57,288 bases of DNA from Bacteroidales bacterium (lineage in GTDB: Bacteria > Bacillota > Clostridia > Lachnospirales > Lachnospiraceae), in contig JAMPFJ010000020.1 in assembly GCA_023664535.1 (NCBI GenBank), positions 1 through 57,288 of the forward strand, given 5' to 3'. The notes below the pieces were generated by a model, which did not search any database, was not told the DNA's origin, and was given only the letters and a program-made list of their open reading frames with translations. Within the stretch, counting starts at the first letter, position 1, and each line of letters opens with the position of its first letter. Of this stretch, positions 46,095-54,372 are shown one piece after another. The position numbers and the translations under genes were made by a program.

Positions 46095-47201
46095 TTATTG
46101 CTCTGACAGCTGCATAATGACCGGTTCTGACTTTTCATCGGTATCTATGTTATCGCATTGAACCTTTAACTGCTCCGGCAAATCCATCAAACCATAGCAA
46201 TATGTCACCTCGTACACTCCCTCGGAAACCTCCTGCACAACGGAATTTACCCCAACGCCATGGGGAAGCTCCTCTCCATTGGCGTCCATAATGCTAAAAG
46301 CTGCTCCGTATCCAGCTTCCTGCGTCACACGGTATTGCAGCTTGGCATACAGGCCAAGCTCTGTTCTGGTAAGCTCCACCCTCTTCACAACCGTATTGCT
46401 TCCGTCCGTTACTTCTTTTTCCACAGGATAATATACATTTGTTTCACCGGTGCTGATGTCATGCAGAACAAAGTCTATGCTTCTATGGGTGACATCCTCC
46501 ACGGTTACCGATTCCTCAGAGGCTTCATAGTATGAACAGCTGCAACGCAAATCCAAAACCTTCTTTTTGTCCGCATTCTCCCCATAGATAACAAAAATTC
46601 CCGTTCCGTCTTCCTCCAGCTTAAAATATGTGGTGCAGACATCCGAATCTATCCTTGCACCCGCATAAAGAATTTCCTTATTTCGGGAAACCGCATATTC
46701 CCTGACCGTCTCCTCGCTGTTTCCCCCGGCATTCAGGTATTTCATGGATTCATCCAGCATGACATCCTCGGCGAGAACCATATAACGCTCCGCATCCGCC
46801 GGCTTTGCTTCTACCACCACATATATCTGATTACTGTCGCAAACTGCCTCCCGGATATTAAACCTTACCTCATCCCCTGCCATCTGATTTGTTGCGGTTA
46901 CCACATCCCTTTCCACCAGATTTTCCGCTTCCGTGGAAAGATTGGTGCCCTGTTCGCCAAAGAAATCCCAAATTCCAAAATATTTTCCCGATGCATAGGC
47001 TGTTGTCCCGGCCACCAGAATTGCGGCAACTGCCGCTGCCGCCGCCCTTGCGCCGTTCCACCGTTTATTTTTTCTCACCGTTCTTTTTCCCAATCCTCCC
47101 TGAATTTGTGAAAAAGCCATATTGGCTTTGTCCCAGACAACATCAGGAATATCCGTATCCTCGCTTAACACACTGCTTATATTTCTTTCAAATTCATTCA
47201 T
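46095..47201 (-). CDS. DUF4179-like anti-sigma factor
   Basis: This 368-residue protein has a short cytoplasmic N-terminus (MNEFERNISSVLSED; conserved VPDVVWDKANMAFSQI-like segment reads IPDVVWDKANMAF), one membrane segment at about 48-70 (AAAAAVAAILVAGTTAYA), then YFGIWDFFGEQ and a large extracytoplasmic beta-rich domain. This is the pattern of DUF4179 proteins encoded with ECF sigma factors and presumed to hold them inactive at the membrane. The ATG at 47199-47201 follows GGGAGGAACG. It starts 40 nt after the sigma gene. The signal it senses is unknown. Confidence 0.88.
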   Translation of the reverse strand: MNEFERNISSVLSEDTDIPDVVWDKANMAFSQIQGGLGKRTVRKNKRWNGARAAAAAVAAILVAGTTAYASGKYFGIWDFFGEQGTNLSTEAENLVERDVVTATNQMAGDEVRFNIREAVCDSNQIYVVVEAKPADAERYMVLAEDVMLDESMKYLNAGGNSEETVREYAVSRNKEILYAGARIDSDVCTTYFKLEEDGTGIFVIYGENADKKKVLDLRCSCSYYEASEESVTVEDVTHRSIDFVLHDISTGETNVYYPVEKEVTDGSNTVVKRVELTRTELGLYAKLQYRVTQEAGYGAAFSIMDANGEELPHGVGVNSVVQEVSEGVYEVTYCYGLMDLPEQLKVQCDNIDTDEKSEPVIMQLSEQ

Positions 47202-47241
47202 ATACGTTCCTCCCATTTGCAAAAATGCTAAATCCGTTATT

Positions 47242-47757
47242 TTAATTTACCTCCGCCTCCCCTGAAAAACAGTACTCTTCTTTCAGCAGTTTTCTGGCTC
47301 TTCTCAGTCTCGTCAGCACTGTGTTTTTGTTAAGCTGCAATATCGTCCCAATCTCCTTAACCGATAACCCGTCATAGTAATACATTAACAGCACCGTACT
47401 GTACTTTTCATCCAGGACGCTAAGCATCTGCTTCCACTCCAACGCATCAAACTGCTTATCGGGCATTCCAAATTCTCCTGCCGTTTCAATATCCTCATAA
47501 TCCATGCGCGTCCGCAAAATATCCTTACATTTGTTAATCAAAATTCTGGTCATCCAGGTTTTAAAATATTTTGCCTGGCGGAGGGTATCCATTTTTTCAT
47601 AACATACGAGTATGGTATCCTGAATTGCATCCGCCACGTCGCTGTCATTTTTCAAATATACCCATGCCGTTTTATACATGCTCTGCATATTCCGCTTCAT
47701 CAGCTCTACGAAGGAATCCGCATTCCCATCCATCGCCTCTTTTATCAGCTTGTTCAC
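47242..47757 (-). CDS. ECF-type RNA polymerase sigma factor
   Basis: The 171-residue protein has region 2 (FVELMKRNMQSMYKTAWVYLKNDSDVADAIQDTILVCYEKM...KYFKTWMTRILINKC broken by the usual loop) and region 4 (LLMYYYDGLSVKEIGTILQLNKNTVLTRLRRARKLL). There is no region 1 or 3. An in-frame ATG at 47805 has no ribosome site, whereas GTG at 47755-47757 follows GAAGGAGG by 7 nt, so that start is used. It is co-transcribed with the anti-sigma gene. An ECF-like promoter upstream indicates that it activates its own operon. Confidence 0.93.
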   Translation of the reverse strand: MNKLIKEAMDGNADSFVELMKRNMQSMYKTAWVYLKNDSDVADAIQDTILVCYEKMDTLRQAKYFKTWMTRILINKCKDILRTRMDYEDIETAGEFGMPDKQFDALEWKQMLSVLDEKYSTVLLMYYYDGLSVKEIGTILQLNKNTVLTRLRRARKLLKEEYCFSGEAEVN

Positions 47758-47811
47758 CTTATCGCCTCCTTCTTCCCTGTAAATCCCGTTTTTTATCTGC
47801 TGCATACATTA

Positions 47812-47838
47812 GACGGAAAAATCTATCAAATTATTTCA
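47812..47838 (-). promoter_or_regulatory. ECF-type autoregulatory promoter
   Basis: The minus strand has TGAAAT (47833-47838), 17 nt and CGTC (47812-47815). This is close to the TGAAAC-N16/17-CGTC pattern known for Firmicutes ECF sigma factors. A TTGATA-17-TATGCA sigma-A-like arrangement overlaps it. Confidence 0.55.
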
Positions 47839-47906
47839 TCTTCTTCAAAAAAAACAGCATCCGTCATCCCGACAGATACTGTCCTCCTTAACCTATCCAG
47901 GTAATG

Positions 47907-47939
47907 GCGAAGCCTTTTATTTTCACAAACAGGCTTCGC
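47907..47939 (-). terminator. Stem-loop after proS without a T-run
   Basis: A perfect 9-bp stem (GCGAAGCCT with AGGCTTCGC) with a 15-nt loop lies 22 nt after the proS stop. It is followed by CATTACC, not Ts, so it may be a 3' end stabiliser or a weak terminator. Confidence 0.45.
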
Positions 47940-47961
47940 AGCTGCTTTCTATAACGATACC

Positions 47962-49395
47962 TTAATATGCGCGCCCGAAGTATACCATTTTCTTTGCCGG
48001 CTTTCCACAGTGCACACATACCTCGCTCAGCTTCTCCTGCGTAAACGGCATACAGCGGGTGGAAGCGCCGGTTTCGTCCTTAATCGCTTCCTCACATTCC
48101 GTTTCACCGCACCACATCGCCTTAATAAATCCCTGCTTCTGCTCGATAATTTCGGTAAACTCCTCCCATGTTACGGCTGTATGCGTATTCTCCTCACGAT
48201 GGGCAAGCGCCCTGTTATACATATCCTGCTGGATTGTCTCTAAGAGCCCGCCAACCTTACCGTCAATCTCATCCAGGGAAACTTCGATTTTCTCTCCGGT
48301 ATCCCGGCGGACAATCAACGCTTTATTCGCCTCAATATCTCTTGGTCCAATCTCTACCCGGATTGGGATTCCCCGCATTTCCTGTTCTGCAAATTTCCAG
48401 CCCGGATTCTTATCGGAATCATCCACTTTAACGCGGTATGCCGATAATTTTTCCTTAAGCTCTGCCGCCTTTTCCAGCACGCCCTCCTTTTTCTGCATAA
48501 CCGGAACAATCATCACCTGTACAGGCGCCACGCTTGGCGGCAATACCAGACCGGAATTATCGCCGTGCACCATGATAATTGCCCCAATCAATCTGGTGGT
48601 CATTCCCCAGGATGTCTGGTGCACATACTCCAGTTGATTATCCTTACTCGTATATTGAATACCGAATGCTTTGGCAAAACCGTCGCCGAAATTATGGCTT
48701 GTACCGGACTGCAGCGCTTTACCGTCATGCATAAGCGCCTCAATCGTATAGGTTGCCTCTGCTCCCGCAAATTTTTCCTTCTCCGTTTTTTGTCCACGGA
48801 TAACCGGTATGGCAAGCACCTGTTCACAGAAATCGGCATAGACGTTCAACATCTGAATAGTGCGCTCCTCCGCTTCCTCCGCCGTTGCATGAGCCGTATG
48901 CCCCTCCTGCCATAAAAATTCCCTGGAACGAAGAAACGGTCTGGTCTCCTTTTCCCAGCGGACAACGGAGCACCACTGATTGTATACCTTCGGCAAATCC
49001 CGATAAGATTCCACTTCATTCCGATAGAAATCGCAAAACAGCGTCTCGGATGTCGGTCTGACGCAAAGCCGTTCCTGCAGCTCGTTTAGTCCGCCATGGG
49101 TCACCCAGGCAACCTCCGGCGCAAAGCCCTCCACATGGTCCTTTTCCTTTTGCAGCAGGCTTTCCGGTATGAACATCGGTAAATATACATTTTCCACGCC
49201 CGTTTCCTTAAACCGCTCGTCTAACTGTTTCTGAATCAATTCCCAGATTGCATAACCCGCCGGCTTAATTACCATGCAGCCCTTTACACTTGTATAATCA
49301 ATCAAATCTGCTTTTAACACAACATCGGTATACCACTGCGCAAAATCCTCTTCCATAGAAGTAATCTGCTCTACTAATTTCTTGTCCTTTGCCAT
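47962..49395 (-). CDS. proS: Prolyl-tRNA synthetase (ProS type 3)
   Basis: This 477-residue class II synthetase charges tRNA-Pro. It lacks the editing insertion of the common bacterial type and matches the archaeal/eukaryote-like form: [28 protein letters not shown] broken at the start, motif 2 in [34 protein letters not shown], the CVRPTSET motif, SHNFG, and motif 3 in [16 protein letters not shown]. The anticodon-binding domain and a C-terminal zinc-like segment ([24 protein letters not shown], then [18 protein letters not shown]) follow. It has its own promoter and a leader of about 50 nt with no room for a T-box. Confidence 0.96.
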   Translation of the reverse strand: MAKDKKLVEQITSMEEDFAQWYTDVVLKADLIDYTSVKGCMVIKPAGYAIWELIQKQLDERFKETGVENVYLPMFIPESLLQKEKDHVEGFAPEVAWVTHGGLNELQERLCVRPTSETLFCDFYRNEVESYRDLPKVYNQWCSVVRWEKETRPFLRSREFLWQEGHTAHATAEEAEERTIQMLNVYADFCEQVLAIPVIRGQKTEKEKFAGAEATYTIEALMHDGKALQSGTSHNFGDGFAKAFGIQYTSKDNQLEYVHQTSWGMTTRLIGAIIMVHGDNSGLVLPPSVAPVQVMIVPVMQKKEGVLEKAAELKEKLSAYRVKVDDSDKNPGWKFAEQEMRGIPIRVEIGPRDIEANKALIVRRDTGEKIEVSLDEIDGKVGGLLETIQQDMYNRALAHREENTHTAVTWEEFTEIIEQKQGFIKAMWCGETECEEAIKDETGASTRCMPFTQEKLSEVCVHCGKPAKKMVYFGRAY

Positions 49396-49452
49396 CTTAT
49401 TTCTCCTTAACTTTTACTGTCCCGTTTTTCCGACAAAAAACTGAACAAAAGC

Positions 49453-49481
49453 ATTATACCTTTATTCCGTGTGATTTGCAA
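49453..49481 (-). promoter_or_regulatory. Promoter of proS
   Basis: The minus strand has TTGCAA (49476-49481), a 17-nt spacer and TATAAT (49453-49458). It overlaps the end region after the ytvI-like gene. Confidence 0.8.
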
Positions 49482-49501
49482 GCACTCCCGCCAGCTCTGT
49501 C

Positions 49502-50572
49502 TCATCCCGCCTCATCGTTCAAATATGCTCCGTAAAGCTCCTTTCCCACCAGCATCCCCACCGGTCCCAGCAAAAAGCCGCAGATGCCGAACAGCTTGAA
49601 GCCCGCATACATGCTGATGATAGTATAGAGCGGTTTTATTCCTACCCTGCCTCCTATCACTCTCGGCTCGGTAAGCTGGCGAATCAGCAGGCAGCCCAGA
49701 TAGGCGAACAGCAGTACCACCGCCCCGAAAAATTTCTTTTTCAGCAGAAAAATGACCATACAGGGAAGCAAAATCAATCCCGCCCCCAGCACCGGCAATG
49801 CATCGACAACCGCCGTCAGAAAACCCAGCGCCAGCGCATAGGGCTGTTTAATCAGCAAAAATGCCCCTATACAGAGCAGTCCGTCCAACAGCATAATCAA
49901 GCCCTGCGCCTTCACATAGGCTCTAAGGGTGTCCTTACCCTTTCCTATCAGCCTGCACACGCTTCTCCCCGGCTCTGATTCCAGCATTTTTGCCCTTATC
50001 CCATCATAATCCTGAACCATAAAAAATGTGGCAATCACCGTTATCACCAGACAAAACAATATCTGAAATGCTTTTCCCGCCATCTGCACGGAATAGGAGG
50101 TCACTCTGGGCAGCATATCGGTCATGGAGTCCGACCAGATATTTCCCATCAAGCCTTCTATATAAGAAAAGCTTACCCCATCCGCAACATGCAGCAGCTC
50201 GTCCACCTCGCAGCAGCAGCTTTTAACCAGATAAATCATCCTTGCCTGATAAAAAGGGAAATTTAACAAAATACTCTGTCCCTGCCCCAGCAGATATCCT
50301 CCAAACAGTATCACCAGCAGAAACAACAAAAGAAACAGCAAAACCACAGCGGAAACCAGAAAATATTTTTTTCTCTTTCCCTCCCACAAGCCGTACCGCT
50401 TTCCTATTTTCCGAAGAACAGGATAATATAAAACAGACAGAACTCCTGCTATCACAAAGGGCACAAAAAGAGGAAGCAGATAGCGAAATACCAGATAAAC
50501 ACCTGCTGCCACCGAAATCAGAACAAGCATACGCTTCACCCTGTTATCTATCCGTATTATCGGTTCTTCCAT
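49502..50572 (-). CDS. YtvI-like AI-2E family membrane protein
   Basis: The 356-residue protein belongs to the AI-2E/PerM family: eight membrane segments (paired near 20-55, one at about 70-95, one near 165-185, then four from about 225 to 345), a cytoplasmic or external mid domain, and the family signatures VDALPVLGAGLILLP and PRVIGGRVGIKPLYTI. YtvI in B. subtilis is a sporulation-lineage member; others export AI-2 or act as Na+/H+ antiporters, so the substrate is open. The ATG at 50570-50572 follows GGGAGGAAG; a TTG 27 nt upstream is in frame but less likely. The 50600-50782 gap shows only a short hairpin without a T-run. Confidence 0.88.
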   Translation of the reverse strand: MEEPIIRIDNRVKRMLVLISVAAGVYLVFRYLLPLFVPFVIAGVLSVLYYPVLRKIGKRYGLWEGKRKKYFLVSAVVLLFLLLFLLVILFGGYLLGQGQSILLNFPFYQARMIYLVKSCCCEVDELLHVADGVSFSYIEGLMGNIWSDSMTDMLPRVTSYSVQMAGKAFQILFCLVITVIATFFMVQDYDGIRAKMLESEPGRSVCRLIGKGKDTLRAYVKAQGLIMLLDGLLCIGAFLLIKQPYALALGFLTAVVDALPVLGAGLILLPCMVIFLLKKKFFGAVVLLFAYLGCLLIRQLTEPRVIGGRVGIKPLYTIISMYAGFKLFGICGFLLGPVGMLVGKELYGAYLNDEAG

Positions 50573-50782
50573 ATCCGCTTCCTCCCTGTCTGCCGCCAAT
50601 TTTATACGGGCATTTCCTGTCCCGGCGTTCTTTACTAGCTTACCCGTTTTTTCCCTGAATTATAAGGCAGCAGACGGAATATCACTTTTTTGTATTCTGT
50701 TTAAACGGATACCTGCATTAAGTACCTGGCAAGGTTCTTTCGAGCCTGGCAGAAAGTACACCTGCACACCCGGCTTCACCTG

Positions 50783-51484
50783 TCAGTATTCGTCCAACTC
50801 AATCACATCAAACACATCTCCCTCCGGCTCCCTCTTAAATACCATGTGTTCACCGGTAGACGGATGGTCAAATTCCAGTCTGGTGGCGTACAGCGCTATC
50901 TGCTGATACGTTTTTTTCGTTTTCGCAAACAAAGGATTGTACTTGGTATCGCCATAAATTCCGGCTCCCCGTCCCGCCATCTGCACCCGGATTTGATGAT
51001 GCCTTCCGGTAAGCAGTTCAATCAGCACATAGGAAAGAACCCCTTCGTCCGTCTCAAACATGTCCAGCAGCTCATAGCCTAATCTCGCCCTCTTTGCCCC
51101 TTTTGTTCCCGCTTTAACAATTTTTGAAGTATTCGTCTTTCCGTCCTTTAACAGATAGTCCTCCAGCATGCCATACTCATTCGGAAGCTCTCCTGTCAAA
51201 ATTGCCTGATAAAATTTGAGCATGATTCCGTCCTGTATCTGGTCGGACAGGTTTGCTGCCGCCTGCTGGTTCCTTGCAAATACCATAACGCCTCCCACAG
51301 GGCGGTCTAACCGGTGTACCATTGCCAGATAAGGCTCTTCGTCCATCTCCTCTTCCTCAAAAATATGATGCTTGAGAAAGCTGAGTAAATCCGTATCCCT
51401 TGTCTTATCTCCCTGAACCGGCATGCCATAAGGCTTCACACATACAATAATGTCTTTATCTTCATGCAGAATCTCTACCTTCAT
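50783..51484 (-). CDS. RluA-family pseudouridine synthase
   Basis: This 233-residue enzyme isomerises uridine to pseudouridine in rRNA or tRNA. The catalytic motif is HRLDRPVGGVM, with Asp at residue 60, followed by KFYQAILTGEL, RLGYELL, and TGRHHQIRVQMAGRGAGIYGDTKY broken by the usual loop. There is no N-terminal S4 domain, so it is of the short type, and the exact target base is not predictable. Its promoter overlaps the stop region of the response regulator gene upstream. Confidence 0.92.
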   Translation of the reverse strand: MKVEILHEDKDIIVCVKPYGMPVQGDKTRDTDLLSFLKHHIFEEEEMDEEPYLAMVHRLDRPVGGVMVFARNQQAAANLSDQIQDGIMLKFYQAILTGELPNEYGMLEDYLLKDGKTNTSKIVKAGTKGAKRARLGYELLDMFETDEGVLSYVLIELLTGRHHQIRVQMAGRGAGIYGDTKYNPLFAKTKKTYQQIALYATRLEFDHPSTGEHMVFKREPEGDVFDVIELDEY

Positions 51485-51559
51485 CCCTTTGTCCCATCCC
51501 TTTCCGATGCACCGTTAAACCTGTTCTTCTGATTTCCGTCTTTATTCAATCTGTACTTC

Positions 51560-51588
51560 AGTTTAGCATCAAACAAAAAATGCGTCAA
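51560..51588 (-). promoter_or_regulatory. Promoter of the pseudouridine synthase gene
   Basis: The minus strand has TTGACG (51583-51588), a 17-nt spacer and an extended -10, TGCTAAACT (TAAACT at 51560-51565), in the gap after the response regulator gene. Confidence 0.7.
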
Positions 51589-51598
51589 TAGAATACGC

Positions 51599-52276
51599 CT
51601 ATGCCCTGAAACGATACCCTACACCCCATACCGTCTCCACCAGCTGCGGGCTTTCCGAATCCCTTTCAATCTTTTCCCGGATTCGCCGGATATACACCGC
51701 CACTGAATTATAATAGCCTTCCCCAATCTCATCCTGCCATACCTCCGCATATATTTTTTCCTTTGGCACAACCTCATTGGGACGCTGCGCCAGATAAAGC
51801 AGGATATCAAATTCTTTTACCGTCATCGCCACCTCTTCCCCTCTGACAAAAACTCTCCGTGCCGCCACTTCTATTTCCAAATCCTTCGTCTGAATATAGC
51901 CAAAGGGACGGGTCAGCCTGCGATAGCGGGCAATATGCGACTGGATTCTCGCCATCAGTTCTCCCTGGCTGCAGGAATCCGCCAGATAATCATCCGCACC
52001 GCACCGGAACATTTTAATTTTCATCCATTCATCGGTATTACCCGACAGCACAATCACCGGAATCTGCGTTATCTGCCGTATTTTTTCACATGCCTCCACA
52101 TACTGCTCCACTTTGTCACAGCAAAACAGAACCAAATCCGCACGTTGCAGCAGTTCCCTGCAGTCTGCGGCGGCATCCAGCTTCTCCGTCACCACCCCGC
52201 ATCCGCTCAACTGAAGATAATCGGATAACCTGCAGGTTTTCTCCGGCTCCTCATACAGTAATAAAATTTGGTACAC
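51599..52276 (-). CDS. Orphan OmpR-type response regulator with degenerate receiver
   Basis: The 225-residue protein has a receiver-like domain (about 1-118) and an OmpR/PhoB winged-helix domain (about 125-225; VAMTVKEFDILLYLAQRPNEVV, then GYYNSVAVYIRRIREKIE and VWGVGYRF). In the receiver, the strand that normally ends in the phosphoacceptor Asp reads ADLVLFCCD, putting Cys52 at the Asp position, and the conserved Lys of the TKP(F) motif is missing (DYLADSCSQGEL). No histidine kinase gene adjoins it. It is therefore probably phosphorylation-independent. The start is GTG at 52274-52276 behind AAAGGAG. Confidence 0.9.
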   Translation of the reverse strand: MYQILLLYEEPEKTCRLSDYLQLSGCGVVTEKLDAAADCRELLQRADLVLFCCDKVEQYVEACEKIRQITQIPVIVLSGNTDEWMKIKMFRCGADDYLADSCSQGELMARIQSHIARYRRLTRPFGYIQTKDLEIEVAARRVFVRGEEVAMTVKEFDILLYLAQRPNEVVPKEKIYAEVWQDEIGEGYYNSVAVYIRRIREKIERDSESPQLVETVWGVGYRFRA

Positions 52277-52306
52277 AAAAATACGCTCCTTTCCTTATCC
52301 AATTAT

Positions 52307-52338
52307 CATTAAAAGTGAAAAACGAACCGAATCGGTTC
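52307..52338 (-). terminator. Terminator or attenuator between murA and the response regulator
   Basis: On the minus strand GAACCG, 3 nt, CGGTTC and then GTTTTTCACTTTT. It ends murA transcripts, but it also lies downstream of the response regulator's own promoter, inside its leader. Confidence 0.7.
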
Positions 52339-52375
52339 TCTAGATCAGGTTATCCGGACGGACATACCTGACAGG

Positions 52376-52404
52376 AATATATCTGTTGACTCTGTATCTG
52401 TCAA
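52376..52404 (-). promoter_or_regulatory. Promoter of the response regulator gene
   Basis: The minus strand has a perfect TTGACA (52399-52404), 17 nt and TATATT (52376-52381), with AAGGAGG just upstream. The transcript would begin with a strong hairpin (AGGT...ACCT arms enclosing TCCG/CGGA, about 52350-52372) and then the terminator-like stem. Confidence 0.75.
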
Positions 52405-52487
52405 TAGCCGCCTCCTTAAACATGAGCATTCAAGGGACGGCTTTTTCCTGCGAAAAAGAAAATGGTTTTGTACACTTTATCTCAAGC

Positions 52488-53789
52488 TCAGCCAACCTTT
52501 AATTTAAACTTCTGAATCTCTTTATCGGTCTCCACAACCTCAATCTGTCCGCCTAACGCACGGATTTTCTCGTCAAAGGCTTCGTATCCCCGCTGGATAT
52601 ATTTAATATCCTCCACAACGGTAAACCCATCCGCCACAAGACCTGCGATAACCAGCGCTGCTCCGGCTCTCAAATCCGGCGCTACAATATTAGCGCCCAC
52701 AAAGCTCTCCACACCGTCAATAATCGCCGTATTTCCTTCTACCTTGATTGAACCGCCCATACGGAACAGTTCATCCACATATTTGAAACGGTTCTCAAAA
52801 ATACTTTCCGTAATGATGGACGTCCCCTCCGACAATGCCAGAACAACTGCCATCTGCGGCTGCATATCCGTAGGAAATCCCGGATATGGCAAAGTCTTAA
52901 TATTCGTCGAACGCAATCGGTGATTGCTCACCACTCTGACCGCATCGTCATACTCCATAACCACTGCGCCAATTTCCTTTAATTTGGAGGAAATTGCCTC
53001 TAAATGCTTGGGAATCACATTCTTAATCGTAATGTCACCCTTGGTTGCCGCTGCCGCAACCATAAAGGTTCCCGCTTCTATCTGGTCCGGAATAATCGAA
53101 TATTCCGTCCCCTTTAACTTCTCTACCCCGCGAATCCGGATGACATCTGTCCCGGCGCCCTTAATGTTTGCCCCCATGCTGTTCAAAAAGTTTGCCACAT
53201 CTACAATATGCGGCTCTTTTGCGGCATTTTCAATGGTGGTCTTTCCCTCTGCCAGCGCTGCCGCCATCATCACATTAATGGTTGCTCCCACGGAAACCAC
53301 ATCCATGTAAATATGGTTTCCCACCAGCTGCTCCGCTTCCACATGTATCATACTGTTATGGATATTCACATCGGCACCCAGAGCCCGAAATCCCTTGATG
53401 TGTAAATCAATCGGTCTGCTTCCGATATTACATCCTCCGGGCAGGGCTACACTGGACTTTTTATATTTTCCGAGCATTGCACCCAGCAGATAGTAAGACG
53501 CCCGGATTTTTCGGATAAACTCATCATCTACACAATTATCCGCATGCGGGTTAATGGTCCCGCCACAAATCTTTACGGTATGTTCATCTATATATTTGAC
53601 CCTTGCACCAATTCCCTGAATTGCCTGTAAAAGCACTCTTGTATCTCTTACGTTGGGAACATTTTCAACTATAACTTCTTCGTCCGTCATAATTGCCGCA
53701 GCCAAAATTCCAAGGGCTGCATTTTTTGCTCCTGCAATGGAAACCTCTCCGACTAACGGATTGCCTCCCTTTAATACATATTGCTCCAT
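52488..53789 (-). CDS. murA: UDP-N-acetylglucosamine 1-carboxyvinyltransferase
   Basis: MurA performs the first committed step of peptidoglycan synthesis, transferring enolpyruvate from PEP to UDP-GlcNAc. The 433-residue protein has the inside-out alpha/beta barrel pattern with GGNPLVGEVSIAGAKNAAL at the start, the catalytic Cys120 in PGGCNIGSRPIDLH (the fosfomycin target, present), and GFPTDMQPQMAVVLALSEG and DLRAGAALVIAG. Firmicutes often have two MurA paralogues; which one this is cannot be told. It has its own extended -10 promoter. The ATG follows AGAGGTG. Confidence 0.96.
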   Translation of the reverse strand: MEQYVLKGGNPLVGEVSIAGAKNAALGILAAAIMTDEEVIVENVPNVRDTRVLLQAIQGIGARVKYIDEHTVKICGGTINPHADNCVDDEFIRKIRASYYLLGAMLGKYKKSSVALPGGCNIGSRPIDLHIKGFRALGADVNIHNSMIHVEAEQLVGNHIYMDVVSVGATINVMMAAALAEGKTTIENAAKEPHIVDVANFLNSMGANIKGAGTDVIRIRGVEKLKGTEYSIIPDQIEAGTFMVAAAATKGDITIKNVIPKHLEAISSKLKEIGAVVMEYDDAVRVVSNHRLRSTNIKTLPYPGFPTDMQPQMAVVLALSEGTSIITESIFENRFKYVDELFRMGGSIKVEGNTAIIDGVESFVGANIVAPDLRAGAALVIAGLVADGFTVVEDIKYIQRGYEAFDEKIRALGGQIEVVETDKEIQKFKLKVG

Positions 53790-53842
53790 AATGCACCTCT
53801 TATATGCTTCAATGAATACATCTCATAGACGTAATTATTTTC

Positions 53843-53870
53843 ATTATAGCATGATTACCGGATTTGTAAA
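53843..53870 (-). promoter_or_regulatory. Promoter of murA
   Basis: The minus strand has TTTACA (53865-53870), a 16-nt spacer and an extended -10, TGCTATAAT (TATAAT at 53843-53848). It lies just after the pyrI stop. No clear pyrI terminator was found. Confidence 0.75.
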
Positions 53871-53904
53871 CCGTTTTTTCTCTCCGCCGTTAAATTTTCA
53901 CCCT

Positions 53905-54342
53905 TTACCAGCGGATTACCTCCCCCTGGTTTACCGCTTCACAGTATACGCAGCGGTAAATTCTCTTCTTCCTGTCCGTCAATTTAAAAATCTGCTCAAT
54001 GCCCTGCTCCGTAGTGGTAATACAGCGGGGATTCTTACATTTCACAATATTCACAATTTTCTCCGGCAGTCCCACCTTTTTCTTCTCAATCGTTTTTCCG
54101 TCCTTGATAATGCTGACGGAAATACCCGGGTCAACGTAACCCAGGATATCCAGATTGATATCATAATCGGGATGGTCTATTTTCAGAATATCCTTTCTCT
54201 CCATTTTGTGGCTGACCGCATTTTTTATAATTGCCACAGAGCAATCCAATTTATCCAGTCCCAGATATTTATAAACCAGCATTCCCTTACCTGCCGTAAT
54301 ATGGTCCAGTACAATTCCGTTTTGTATACTATCTATATTCAT
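53905..54342 (-). CDS. pyrI: Aspartate carbamoyltransferase regulatory subunit
   Basis: PyrI binds nucleotide effectors and joins PyrB trimers in the ATCase holoenzyme. The 145-residue protein has the allosteric domain (NGIVLDHITAGKGM near the start) and a C-terminal zinc domain with two cysteine pairs, CKNPRC and CVYC, around a 26-residue loop. The ATG at 54340-54342 follows GGAAGGTGG; a GTG 9 nt upstream is in frame. It starts 30 nt after the pyrB stop. Confidence 0.95.
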   Translation of the reverse strand: MNIDSIQNGIVLDHITAGKGMLVYKYLGLDKLDCSVAIIKNAVSHKMERKDILKIDHPDYDINLDILGYVDPGISVSIIKDGKTIEKKKVGLPEKIVNIVKCKNPRCITTTEQGIEQIFKLTDRKKRIYRCVYCEAVNQGEVIRW

Positions 54343-54372
54343 GCTCTCCACCTTCCATTCCGTATATTTTCC

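Noticed and set aside
47758..47805. Longer ECF sigma factor starting at ATG 47805
   Set aside because: No ribosome site precedes it and it coincides with the predicted transcription start, while the GTG at 47757 has GAAGGAGG at good spacing.
49396..49501. T-box riboswitch upstream of proS
   Set aside because: The promoter lies only about 50 nt from the start codon, leaving no space for a T-box, and no specifier loop or TGGNACC-type T-box sequence is seen.
50690..50770. Terminator after the pseudouridine synthase gene
   Set aside because: A short hairpin (AGGTTC with GAGCCT) is present but neither strand has a following T-run.
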